Source: Acidimicrobiia bacterium (GTDB lineage Bacteria > Actinomycetota > Acidimicrobiia > Acidimicrobiales > CAIXPF01). Taken from it: a DNA stretch of 64,000 nt. The position numbers and the translations under genes are program-made. Positions 25,669 through 33,220 of the stretch are shown here, piece by piece. The stretch lies in NCBI GenBank assembly GCA_947476745.1, contig CANJRG010000008.1:109468-173467 (forward strand), given 5' to 3'. Position 1 is the stretch's first letter. Every line of letters starts with the position of its first letter. The notes beneath the pieces were generated by a model. It ran no database searches, was not told the DNA's origin, and saw nothing but the letters and a program-made list of their open reading frames with translations.

Positions 25669-27303
25669 TCAGTGGGCCGCGGCGGCCTCGGCCGTCGGCT
25701 CCACGGCCCGGCGTGACGGCCCCGCCTCGGGCGCACCGGCGGCGAGACCGGCCGAACGCCGCACGACGAAGGTCACCAGGATCAGCGCCAGCAGCAACGC
25801 CAGACCGGCGCCGGCGAGGGCACGGTGCATGCCGACGGTGAACGCGGCGGCGTAGCCGCTGCGCACTGCGGCCACGTCGAACCCGTCGGGCAGGGTGCCG
25901 CCCAGCCCGACGCCGCCCCGGGCCAGCGCATCGCTGACCGCGGCGCGGCTGGCGGCGGGTATTCCCAGACGGGCGAGCTGCCCGGCCAGCGACGAGGCCA
26001 CCGCCGCGGACACCAGGGCGCCGAGCAGGGCCACACCGACAACGCTGCCCACCTGACGGCCGGTGTTGAGGGTGGCCGAGCCCATGCCGGCCCGGGCTGG
26101 GGGCACCGAGTTCATCACCGCCGCCGTGGTCGAGGGCATGCACAGGGCCATCCCGGCCCCGACGAGCAGCATGCGAGGCCCGATGGCGAGATAGCTGGTG
26201 CCGGGCTCGACGGTGAGCAGGCTGAACATGCCGATCGAGCCGAGGGTCATACCGGTCATCATCACCGGCTTGGAGCCCAGCGTGGAGGTGAGCCGCCCGG
26301 CAATGGGCATACCCACCGCCATCACCGCCGAGATGGTCAGCATCCGCAGGCCGGACTCCAACGCCCCGTGCCCCTGGGCCCGCTGGAAGAACAGCGAGAA
26401 GTACACGTTCATCCCGAACAGCGAGAACGACACCAACCCACCGCTGGCCACCGCGGCGGCGAAGGTGGGATTGCGGAAGAACTGCAGCTGCAGCATCGGG
26501 AACTCGATGCGGCTCTCGACCACCAGCAGGCCGACCAGCGACGCCGCCGACAGGGCCAGGCTCCCGGCGATGAGCGGCGAGGTCCACCCCGACTCGTTGC
26601 CCTGGATGAGCGCGAAGGTGAGCGGCGCCAGCGTCGACACCGACAACGCCACGCCGGCGAGGTCGGGACGGCGACCCTGGGGGTCCTTCGACTCGGGCGT
26701 CACCCGACGGATCACCGTGATGGCCACGATGCCGACCGGCAGGTTCACGAAGAAGATCGATGGCCAGCCCAGGGTGTCGGCCAGCAGGCCACCGATGACC
26801 GGGCCCGATGCCAGGGCGATGCCCGACACGCCTGCCCAGATCCCGATGGCCCGGGCCCGTTCGGCCGGCACGGTGAACACGTTGGACAGGATCGACAGGG
26901 TGCCCGGCATCAGCGCCGCCGCACCGATGCCCTGCAGGAAGCGGGCGGCGACCAATGCCCCGGCACTCGGCGCCACCCCGCACAGCACCGAGCCCACGGT
27001 GAAGATGGCGATCCCGGTGATCAGCATCCGACGGCGGCCGAAGCGATCACCGAGGGTGCCCCCGGTCAGCATGAAGCTGGCCAGGGCCAGCACGTAGCCG
27101 TCGACAATCCACTGCAGGCCCGACGCGCTGGCCCCGAGCGATGCCTGCATCTTCGGCAGGGCGGTGTTCACCACCGTGCCGTCGAGCATGACCATGAACA
27201 GCGCCAGGCACAACGACACCAGCACCAGGCGCTTCTCACGTTCGCCGAGCGGCGGCGCGGGGACGGCCACGTCCGGTGACGCGGTTCCAGCGGTGGCTGA
27301 CAT
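25669..27303 (-). CDS. MFS drug exporter, DHA2 (EmrB/QacA) family
   Basis: A 544-residue protein with about 14 hydrophobic segments. The helix 1 motif LDGTVVNTALPKM is motif D1 of drug:H+ antiporters; GDRFGRRRMLI is motif A after helix 2; and ASGPVIGGLLADTLGW is motif C of exporters. It probably exports hydrophobic or cationic compounds by proton antiport. The ATG at 27303 follows a GAGGGGGA ribosome-binding site. No regulator gene is adjacent, but two dyads lie in the 239-bp divergent region upstream. Its stop is 13 bp from the convergent hypothetical gene. Confidence 0.92.
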   Translation of the reverse strand: MSATAGTASPDVAVPAPPLGEREKRLVLVSLCLALFMVMLDGTVVNTALPKMQASLGASASGLQWIVDGYVLALASFMLTGGTLGDRFGRRRMLITGIAIFTVGSVLCGVAPSAGALVAARFLQGIGAAALMPGTLSILSNVFTVPAERARAIGIWAGVSGIALASGPVIGGLLADTLGWPSIFFVNLPVGIVAITVIRRVTPESKDPQGRRPDLAGVALSVSTLAPLTFALIQGNESGWTSPLIAGSLALSAASLVGLLVVESRIEFPMLQLQFFRNPTFAAAVASGGLVSFSLFGMNVYFSLFFQRAQGHGALESGLRMLTISAVMAVGMPIAGRLTSTLGSKPVMMTGMTLGSIGMFSLLTVEPGTSYLAIGPRMLLVGAGMALCMPSTTAAVMNSVPPARAGMGSATLNTGRQVGSVVGVALLGALVSAAVASSLAGQLARLGIPAASRAAVSDALARGGVGLGGTLPDGFDVAAVRSGYAAAFTVGMHRALAGAGLALLLALILVTFVVRRSAGLAAGAPEAGPSRRAVEPTAEAAAAH

Positions 27304-27323
27304 GAGCAGATTCCCCCTCGGCT

Positions 27324-27355
27324 CGGTCGGGAGCGACTGGGAACCGCTCCGACCG
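27324..27355 (-). promoter_or_regulatory. large dyad in 5' region of the drug exporter
   Basis: Arms CGGTCGGGAGCG (27324-27335) and CGCTCCGACCG (27345-27355) pair over 11 bp with one bulged base and a 9-nt loop. It lies 20 bp upstream of the exporter start and would be in its mRNA leader. It could be an operator or an attenuator-like hairpin. Confidence 0.45.
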
Positions 27356-27362
27356 GGTGCTT

Positions 27363-27380
27363 CGCTACGACCCCGTAGCG
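27363..27380 (-). promoter_or_regulatory. short dyad CGCTAC-N6-GTAGCG
   Basis: Six-bp perfect arms at 27363-27368 and 27375-27380, directly beside the larger dyad. A TATGTT box on the minus strand (27382-27387) could be a -10 for the exporter; the dyad would then cover the transcription start, where a repressor would act. Confidence 0.35.
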
Positions 27381-27542
27381 GAACATACCGCCGTGCTGCG
27401 GACCGGAGAAGCCGACCGGCCCCGAGCAACCCGAGACATGGGTCACAACGGCGCCGCCGGCGCCACGTTGAACCGGTGGCGGCACCGGTGCGATACCGTC
27501 GAGGAGGGCAACCCACGGAACCGGCACGACGGGGAGAACGCG

Positions 27543-28571
27543 GTGGTCGTCGAAGCAGCAACGGTGCAGGAAGCATCGGCGGCCGAGGTCCTGCAGTCGT
27601 TGCGCGACAGCACCTGTTACGCCTCGGCATCGGCGGTGGCGGCCGGGCTGGCGATCCCCAAGCCGGTGGTGGTGACCAGCCTCGAACAGCTCGCCCTCGA
27701 CGCCCTGGTCGAGGCGGAGCGGGCCTCCGACGCCACCACCGTGGTCGGGTTCGGCGGCGGCACCGCGGTGGACGCCGCCAAGTACGTGGCGCTGCGTACC
27801 GGCAAGGACGCGGTCGTCATCCCGACCGCTCTGGGCGGGCTGGCTCCCTTCAGCACCGACGTGGCCCGACGGATACGCCGCCAGATCAGCTGGCTGGGCG
27901 ACCTCTCCCCCACGGTGGTGCTGGACTTCGCCCTGCTGACCGCCGCCCCGCCGATGCGCAGCCGGGCCGGCGCGGCGGAGATCGTGGCCACCCTGTCCGC
28001 CACATGGGACTGGCGGCTCGCCGATGCACGCGGCCACGGCCTGCCGGTCTCCTCCCGGCTGGCGGACCAGGGCAAGTCGTTGCGCCGCCGGCTCGCCGAC
28101 GCCGCCGAGGACATCCGGGCGGGCAGCACCGAGGGCCTGCGAGCCCTGGCCGCCCTGCTGGCCGAGCTGGGGGCGGCCGCCACCGATTGCGGCCATCGCC
28201 GTCTGATGGACGGGTCCGAGCACACCTTCGCCCAGGCCTTCGAGCACCGGCTCGGACGTCTGGCCTTCTACGGCGCCACCGTCGGCATGGGCACGGTGGC
28301 CATGACAGCCCTGCAGGCCTGGTTCGGGCTGTCCGCCGGCGGCCAGGTCGACCCCCAGGAGGCCGTCGACCTGCTCAACCGCTGCGGGGTGGCGGCCAAC
28401 CCCCACCAGCTCGACATCGACGAGGGCACCTTCCGCGGGTTGTTGCGCCACACCGTCCGCTTCGCCGTGGGGGAGTTCCTGCCGTACTCGGTCCTCAACG
28501 AGGCCGACGTGAACTACAGCGCCTCCGACGAGATGTGGCGGTGGTGCTGGCGGGTACCGCGGGTCGCCTGA
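27543..28571 (+). CDS. glycerol-1-phosphate dehydrogenase-like protein
   Basis: A 342-residue protein of the iron-containing alcohol dehydrogenase/3-dehydroquinate-synthase fold, closest in pattern to sn-glycerol-1-phosphate dehydrogenase (EgsA). The NAD-binding part is VVGFGGGTAVDAAKYVA and VVIPTALGG. Metal-site segments are RAGAAEIVATLSATWDW, GSEHTFAQAFEH and FYGATVGMG. Against the usual family ligands Asp, His and His these give E146, H227 and Y243, so the metal site may be altered. GTG 27543 is preferred because GGGGAGAA precedes it; the frame is open 62 codons upstream without conserved sequence. Confidence 0.75.
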   Translation: MVVEAATVQEASAAEVLQSLRDSTCYASASAVAAGLAIPKPVVVTSLEQLALDALVEAERASDATTVVGFGGGTAVDAAKYVALRTGKDAVVIPTALGGLAPFSTDVARRIRRQISWLGDLSPTVVLDFALLTAAPPMRSRAGAAEIVATLSATWDWRLADARGHGLPVSSRLADQGKSLRRRLADAAEDIRAGSTEGLRALAALLAELGAAATDCGHRRLMDGSEHTFAQAFEHRLGRLAFYGATVGMGTVAMTALQAWFGLSAGGQVDPQEAVDLLNRCGVAANPHQLDIDEGTFRGLLRHTVRFAVGEFLPYSVLNEADVNYSASDEMWRWCWRVPRVA

Positions 28572-28632
28572 GCGACCCCTGCCGGTCGCGCCTAGGGTCC
28601 GCGGACGTTCGCAACCGCCCGGAGGATCGACC

Positions 28633-29676
28633 ATGACCCCAGCGAACCCGACCCCTGTGAACCCGGCCGGCGCGCCGCGCGCCGGGTCGATCGGCATCAT
28701 CGCCAACCCGGTCTCCGGCAAGGACATCCGGCGGCTGGTGGCCAACGCGCCGTCCTCCACGCTGCAGGAGAAGTACACGATCGTGCGTCGGCTGGTGCTC
28801 GGCGCCGCGGCCGCCGGGGCGGAGCAGTTCTGGTTCCTGAGCGAGCCGCACCACATCTGCGCCCGGGCCACCGAGACCCTCGACCTGGCCGGCGTGCGCT
28901 ACGACCACGTGCCCATCGAGCACCGCTTCGACGAGACCGACACCGTGCGCACCGTCGCCGCGCTGCGCGACCTCGGCTGCTCGGTGGTGGTGGTGCTCGG
29001 CGGTGACGGCACCAGCCGGGCCGCCACCCTCGGCTGGCGCGACGCGCCGCTCATCGCGCTGTCGACCGGCACCAACAACGTGTTCCCCCGCTTCGTGGAA
29101 GCGACCGTCGCCGGTGAGGCCGCCGGCCTGGTGGCCACCGGCCGGGTCGGCCTCGACGAGGTCGCCACGACCGCCAAGGTCGTCGAGGTCGACGTCGAGG
29201 GCGAGGGCCCGGACCTGGCGCTCATCGACGCGGTGCTCGTCGCCGAGCGTTTCGTCGGATCCCGGGCCTTGTTCGACCCTGCGGCGCTGCGGGTGGCGGT
29301 GCTGAGCCGGTCGGAGCCGGCCTCGGTCGGGCTGTCGTCCCTCGGTGGCCTGGTGCTGCCCTGCGGCGAGGACGACGAGGGTGGCGTGGTCCTGCGCTTC
29401 GCCCCGCCGGCGGAGGCCGACCGGGTGATCCGGGCCCCGATGGCGCCGGGCTGGTACGCCGAGGTCGGGCTGGCCGAAACCCGGCACCTCGCCGACGGCG
29501 AGCCGGTCACGGTGACCGGCCCCGGGATCCTGGCCTTCGACGGCGAACGCCAGCGTCTACTGCAGCCGGGCCAGCGGGCCACGCTGACGGTGCGCCGGGC
29601 CGGGCCCCGTGTCGTCGACGTCGCCCGGGCCCTGCACCTCGCGGCAGCCCGGTCGGTGTTCCTCCGAGAACGCTGA
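28633..29676 (+). CDS. ATP-NAD kinase family protein (AcoX-like)
   Basis: A 347-residue protein with the NAD kinase fold. GIIANPVSGKDIRRLVA is characteristic of the COG3199/AcoX branch, GGDGTSRA is the diphosphate-binding motif, and LSTGTNNVFP follows it. The C-terminal half forms the beta-rich second domain (VTVTGPGILAFDGERQR). AcoX proteins are tied to acetoin catabolism, but no acetoin genes are present here. The ribosome-binding site GGAGGATCGACC fixes the ATG at 28633. It follows the G1P-dehydrogenase-like gene by 61 bp on the same strand. Confidence 0.82.
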   Translation: MTPANPTPVNPAGAPRAGSIGIIANPVSGKDIRRLVANAPSSTLQEKYTIVRRLVLGAAAAGAEQFWFLSEPHHICARATETLDLAGVRYDHVPIEHRFDETDTVRTVAALRDLGCSVVVVLGGDGTSRAATLGWRDAPLIALSTGTNNVFPRFVEATVAGEAAGLVATGRVGLDEVATTAKVVEVDVEGEGPDLALIDAVLVAERFVGSRALFDPAALRVAVLSRSEPASVGLSSLGGLVLPCGEDDEGGVVLRFAPPAEADRVIRAPMAPGWYAEVGLAETRHLADGEPVTVTGPGILAFDGERQRLLQPGQRATLTVRRAGPRVVDVARALHLAAARSVFLRER

Positions 29677-29757
29677 GCTGCCCGACTCCCGCCGACCCCG
29701 GCTCGCGCCGACCACCGTCGACCGGTGCCGCACGGCGCGCCGCTACCGTGGCCGGCG

Positions 29758-30468
29758 ATGAGCGACGATTCAACCACCGGGAGCGCGCCGACCGAGTTCG
29801 TCTTCGTCCGCCACGGCGAACCCGAGTGGGTGCGCGACGGCTACAACGTCGACAACCCGCCGCTCACCGCGCTCGGCCACGAGCAGGCCCGGCGCATGGC
29901 CGAACAGCTGGCCGGCGAGCAGTTCGACGAGATCCTGGTCTCGCCCCTGCAGCGGGCCCGTCAGACCGCGGCCCCTCTGTTGCAGCGGCTCGAACGACCC
30001 GAGGTGATCGCCCCGTGGCTCGAGGAGATCCGCAACCCGGTGTGGCACGGGACCCCGGCGGAACGGGCGGAGGAAGCCTTCCGGGCCGACCGGGCCAAGC
30101 CCGCCCACCTGCGCTGGGAAGGTCTCGACGGTGGTGAGTCGGTCCGCGAGTTCGTCCGGCGCATCCACCAGGGCAGCGGGCTGTTCCTCGCCGAACGCGG
30201 CATCGACCGGATCGAGGGCGAGCTGCCGGTCTGGCGGATCACCCAGCCCGGCAGGCGCATCCTGCTGATCGCCCATGCCGGGACCAACGCCGTCGCCCTG
30301 GGCCATCTGCTGGGCCTGGCCCCCGTGCCGTGGGAGTGGGAGCGCTTCGTGCTCGGCCACGGTTCCGTCAGCCGGGTGGAGGCGCTACCCACCGGCGACG
30401 GGTACATGTTCAGCCTCACCCGATTGGGCGATGTCGAGCACCTGAACGCCGAGCAACGGACACGCTGA
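29758..30468 (+). CDS. histidine phosphatase family protein
   Basis: A 236-residue phosphoglycerate-mutase-like phosphatase. FVFVRHGEPEW carries the phosphohistidine RHG motif, ILVSPLQRARQTA gives the second arginine region, and LLIAHAGTNAVAL supplies the second histidine. Most members with this layout are phosphatases of small sugar phosphates or nucleotides rather than mutases. The ATG at 29758 (MSDDSTTG) is used. It lies 81 bp after the ATP-NAD-kinase-like gene. Confidence 0.85.
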   Translation: MSDDSTTGSAPTEFVFVRHGEPEWVRDGYNVDNPPLTALGHEQARRMAEQLAGEQFDEILVSPLQRARQTAAPLLQRLERPEVIAPWLEEIRNPVWHGTPAERAEEAFRADRAKPAHLRWEGLDGGESVREFVRRIHQGSGLFLAERGIDRIEGELPVWRITQPGRRILLIAHAGTNAVALGHLLGLAPVPWEWERFVLGHGSVSRVEALPTGDGYMFSLTRLGDVEHLNAEQRTR

Positions 30469-30572
30469 GCGACGGAGCGACCTTTCAGCGCGGTAACGTG
30501 GGTCGGGTTCATGCCGATCAACGGTCTCGCGATCCGGCGCGACCGGCGAGCTGGGGTTCGAGGTTCCTACCC

Positions 30573-31994
30573 ATGCGACGACGTCTTGCCGTGCACCTCT
30601 GTGCCCTCGGCGCGTCCATGGCCATCGTCGTGTCGCTGGCCTCGGTGGCTGCAGGCCGCGAACCCGGTCCGGGCCCGGCCACGCGTCAACAGGCCGACCT
30701 GCAGGGTCTCGATCAGACCCTGGTCTCCGTGCAGCAACGCCAAGCCGACCTCGCCGACAATCTCGACGTACTGCACGCCTCCAGCGACGACGTGGCCACA
30801 TCGCTCGATGCCATCAGCGCCAACGTCGCCGCTCAGCAGCAGCTGACCGATCGGGCCACCTCCGCGGCCGACAACGCTCGCCAGGCCTGGGCCGCGGCGC
30901 TCGCCGAGGTGCAACGCAAGCAGGCAGAGGTCGACGCCCTCGATGCAGTCCTGCAGCAGATGGCCATCAGCCTCTATACCCGTCCCCCCCTCGACGACAC
31001 CGTGCAGGCGCTGGTCAACATCAGCCCGAACAACGTCCCGGCCGCGCTGGCTCTCGCCCGCTTCCGGGTCGAGGATGTCGCCGGGGTGCTCCGGGCCAAC
31101 CGCGCCGCCCTCGCCGACCTCGCCGAGGCCGAGCTCACCGCCGAACGGTCCCGCGGTGAGGCCGAACGCAGCGAGGCTGCCGAGAAGAACAAGCTGTCCG
31201 AGCTCAAGTCAGCCCGCGTCCAACAGCACAACTTCGCCAGCGAGGTGTCCGACCGCATCGAACGGGCCATGAGCGAAGCCGCCGGGCTGCGCGGCCAGGA
31301 CGCCGAGCTCTCCGCCCAGATCCAGGCCCGTGAGCTGGCGCTGGCCGCACGGCTGCGCGACAGCCTCACCGGCGGCACCCCGCCCGGCACCCCGCCCGGC
31401 ACCCCCGCCGGCACCGGCACCGGCACCGGCGGGGGTGCCGGGCCGCCGCCGGTCACCACCACCACCAGCCTGCCGCCGAGCGGTGGCGGCGGCTCGGGGC
31501 CCACGACCACCACCGCCCCACCACCGGGACCGACCACCACGACCGCCCCGCCCTCGACCACCACCACCATCCGCGTGGTGATCCCACCGATCGTCATCAC
31601 CCCGGTCGACACCACCTGGGTGTCCGGGGTGGAGGTGGCGACCTCCATCGCCGACCGGTACGCCGCCATGGTGGCCGCCGCCGCCGTCGAGAGGATCAGC
31701 CTGGAGGGCTACGGCTACCGCAACATCCTCGAGCAGATCGCCATCCGCCGCGAGATCTGCGGGCCCACCGATTACGACATCTACGTGAAGCCGTCGTGGG
31801 AGTGCTCCCCGCCGGTCGCCATCCCCGGCCGCTCCATGCACGAACGGGGCCAGGCAGTCGACTTCACCGCGAGCGGGTTCCTGATCCGCACCCGCGACCA
31901 CCCGGTCGTCGAATGGCTCACCGTCCATGCCGCGGCCTACGGCTTCTACAACCTGCCGAGCGAGCCGTGGCACTGGTCGACCACCGGCGGCTGA
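30573..31994 (+). CDS. secreted VanY-type (M15) carboxypeptidase with coiled coil
   Basis: A 473-residue exported protein: signal peptide MRRRLAVHLCALGASMAIVVSLASVAAG, a long coiled coil (about 35-265) like those of peptidoglycan-hydrolase activators, a Pro/Thr/Gly linker (about 268-335), and a C-terminal D-alanyl-D-alanine carboxypeptidase domain. SMHERGQAVDF gives zinc ligands H423 and D430, and EPWHW gives H467. It probably trims cell-wall peptides, with the coiled coil placing it at the envelope or septum. The linker is encoded by imprecise short repeats. Confidence 0.85.
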   Translation: MRRRLAVHLCALGASMAIVVSLASVAAGREPGPGPATRQQADLQGLDQTLVSVQQRQADLADNLDVLHASSDDVATSLDAISANVAAQQQLTDRATSAADNARQAWAAALAEVQRKQAEVDALDAVLQQMAISLYTRPPLDDTVQALVNISPNNVPAALALARFRVEDVAGVLRANRAALADLAEAELTAERSRGEAERSEAAEKNKLSELKSARVQQHNFASEVSDRIERAMSEAAGLRGQDAELSAQIQARELALAARLRDSLTGGTPPGTPPGTPAGTGTGTGGGAGPPPVTTTTSLPPSGGGGSGPTTTTAPPPGPTTTTAPPSTTTTIRVVIPPIVITPVDTTWVSGVEVATSIADRYAAMVAAAAVERISLEGYGYRNILEQIAIRREICGPTDYDIYVKPSWECSPPVAIPGRSMHERGQAVDFTASGFLIRTRDHPVVEWLTVHAAAYGFYNLPSEPWHWSTTGG

Positions 31995-32087
31995 CGCAGC
32001 CCGCCACCTCCAGCGGCTGATCGACCGGCCCGATCCCCCGCAGCCGGCCGCCGCCGCGTCCGCAAGCCAACGAGTAGCTTCGGCGCC

Positions 32088-33122
32088 GTGGACTTCGACC
32101 TCATGACCGGGAACAACAAGCTGGCCGACATGGCCCGTCTGGCCGCCGAGTGGGAGCAACTGGGCTTCACCGGCATCACCCTCACCGAGACCGGCCGCAC
32201 GGCCTACCTCTCGGCTGCGGTGGCCGCGGTAGCCGCCCCCAGCCTCAGCCTGACCACCGGCATCGCGGTGGCCTTCCCCCGCAGCCCGATGATCACCGCC
32301 AGCACCGCCTGGGAACTGGCCGACGCCACCGACGGCAAGTTCGTGCTCGGCCTCGGAACCCAGGTGAAGGCCCACATCGAACGTCGCTTCGGCTCGCCGT
32401 TCGATCCTCCCGGCCCGCGCCTGCGCGAGTACCTCCAGGCCGTGCGGGCATGCTTCCGGGCCTTCAACGGCGACGAGAAGCTCGACTTCGCCGGTGAGTA
32501 CTACAAGATGTCGCTGCTGCCGGCGGCGTGGCTACCGGGCAAGATCGCCCATCCCGACATCCCCATCTACATCTCCGCCGTGGGCCCGTGGATGACCCGC
32601 ATGGCCGGTGAGGTGGCCGACGGCATCCACGTGCACCCACTGCACTCCGTGCCGTACATCAACGAAGTGCTCCTGCCCAAGGTCGCCGAGGGCGCCGCGC
32701 TGGGCAACCGCTCCGTCGACGACGTCGCCCTGGCCATCCCGGTGTTCACCGTCGTCGGTGACACCGAGGAGGAGCGGGCCCCGTGGAAGGACCGGGCCCG
32801 TAGCCAGATCGCCTTCTACGGCTCGACCAGGAACTACGCCTTCCAGTTCGAGATGCTCGGCTTCGAAGGGGTGTCCTCGAAGCTCAACGACCGGCTCAAG
32901 GCCGGCGACCTCGAGGGCATGTCGACGCTCATCACCGACGAGATGCTTGAGCACTACGCCGTGACCGCCACCTGGGACGAGCTCGCCGACAAGTTGATCG
33001 ACCGCTACCGGGGCATCGCCTCCCGGCTGATCATGTACTTCGCCCAACCGCAGATGGAGCGCTCGCCCGAGACCAAGGGTCGCTGGGGCGAGGTGGCCCG
33101 CACGGTCGCCGCCGCCTGGTGA
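32088..33122 (+). CDS. LLM-class F420-dependent oxidoreductase (TIGR03617-like)
   Basis: A 344-residue luciferase-like TIM-barrel protein. MDFDLMTG, GFTGITLTETGRTAYL, FPRSPMITASTAWELADATDGKFVLGLGTQVKAHIERRFG and VGPWMTRMAGEVADGIHVHPL are the pattern of the actinobacterial TIGR03617 subfamily, which is associated with coenzyme F420. The substrate is unknown. Start GTG 32088 is directly before the conserved N-terminus. A long stem-loop follows the stop. No partner flavin reductase lies beside it. Confidence 0.85.
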   Translation: MDFDLMTGNNKLADMARLAAEWEQLGFTGITLTETGRTAYLSAAVAAVAAPSLSLTTGIAVAFPRSPMITASTAWELADATDGKFVLGLGTQVKAHIERRFGSPFDPPGPRLREYLQAVRACFRAFNGDEKLDFAGEYYKMSLLPAAWLPGKIAHPDIPIYISAVGPWMTRMAGEVADGIHVHPLHSVPYINEVLLPKVAEGAALGNRSVDDVALAIPVFTVVGDTEEERAPWKDRARSQIAFYGSTRNYAFQFEMLGFEGVSSKLNDRLKAGDLEGMSTLITDEMLEHYAVTATWDELADKLIDRYRGIASRLIMYFAQPQMERSPETKGRWGEVARTVAAAW

Positions 33123-33141
33123 CAATCTGAACGATTGCGCC

Positions 33142-33185
33142 ACGGCCCGGCACCGTCGCCCTTACCGGCGGCGGGGCCGGGCCGT
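33142..33185 (+). terminator. long terminator-like stem-loop
   Basis: Outer arms ACGGCCCGGC and GCCGGGCCGT pair perfectly; inside, CCGTCGCC and GGCGGCGG pair with one G-U, giving about 18 bp around a CTTACC loop. It lies 20 bp after the LLM stop and 36 bp before the CoA-transferase start. No T tract follows. Confidence 0.55.
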
Positions 33186-33220
33186 CGTCGCGTCCGGTAC
33201 CGGCTTGCTACGGTGCGCCC

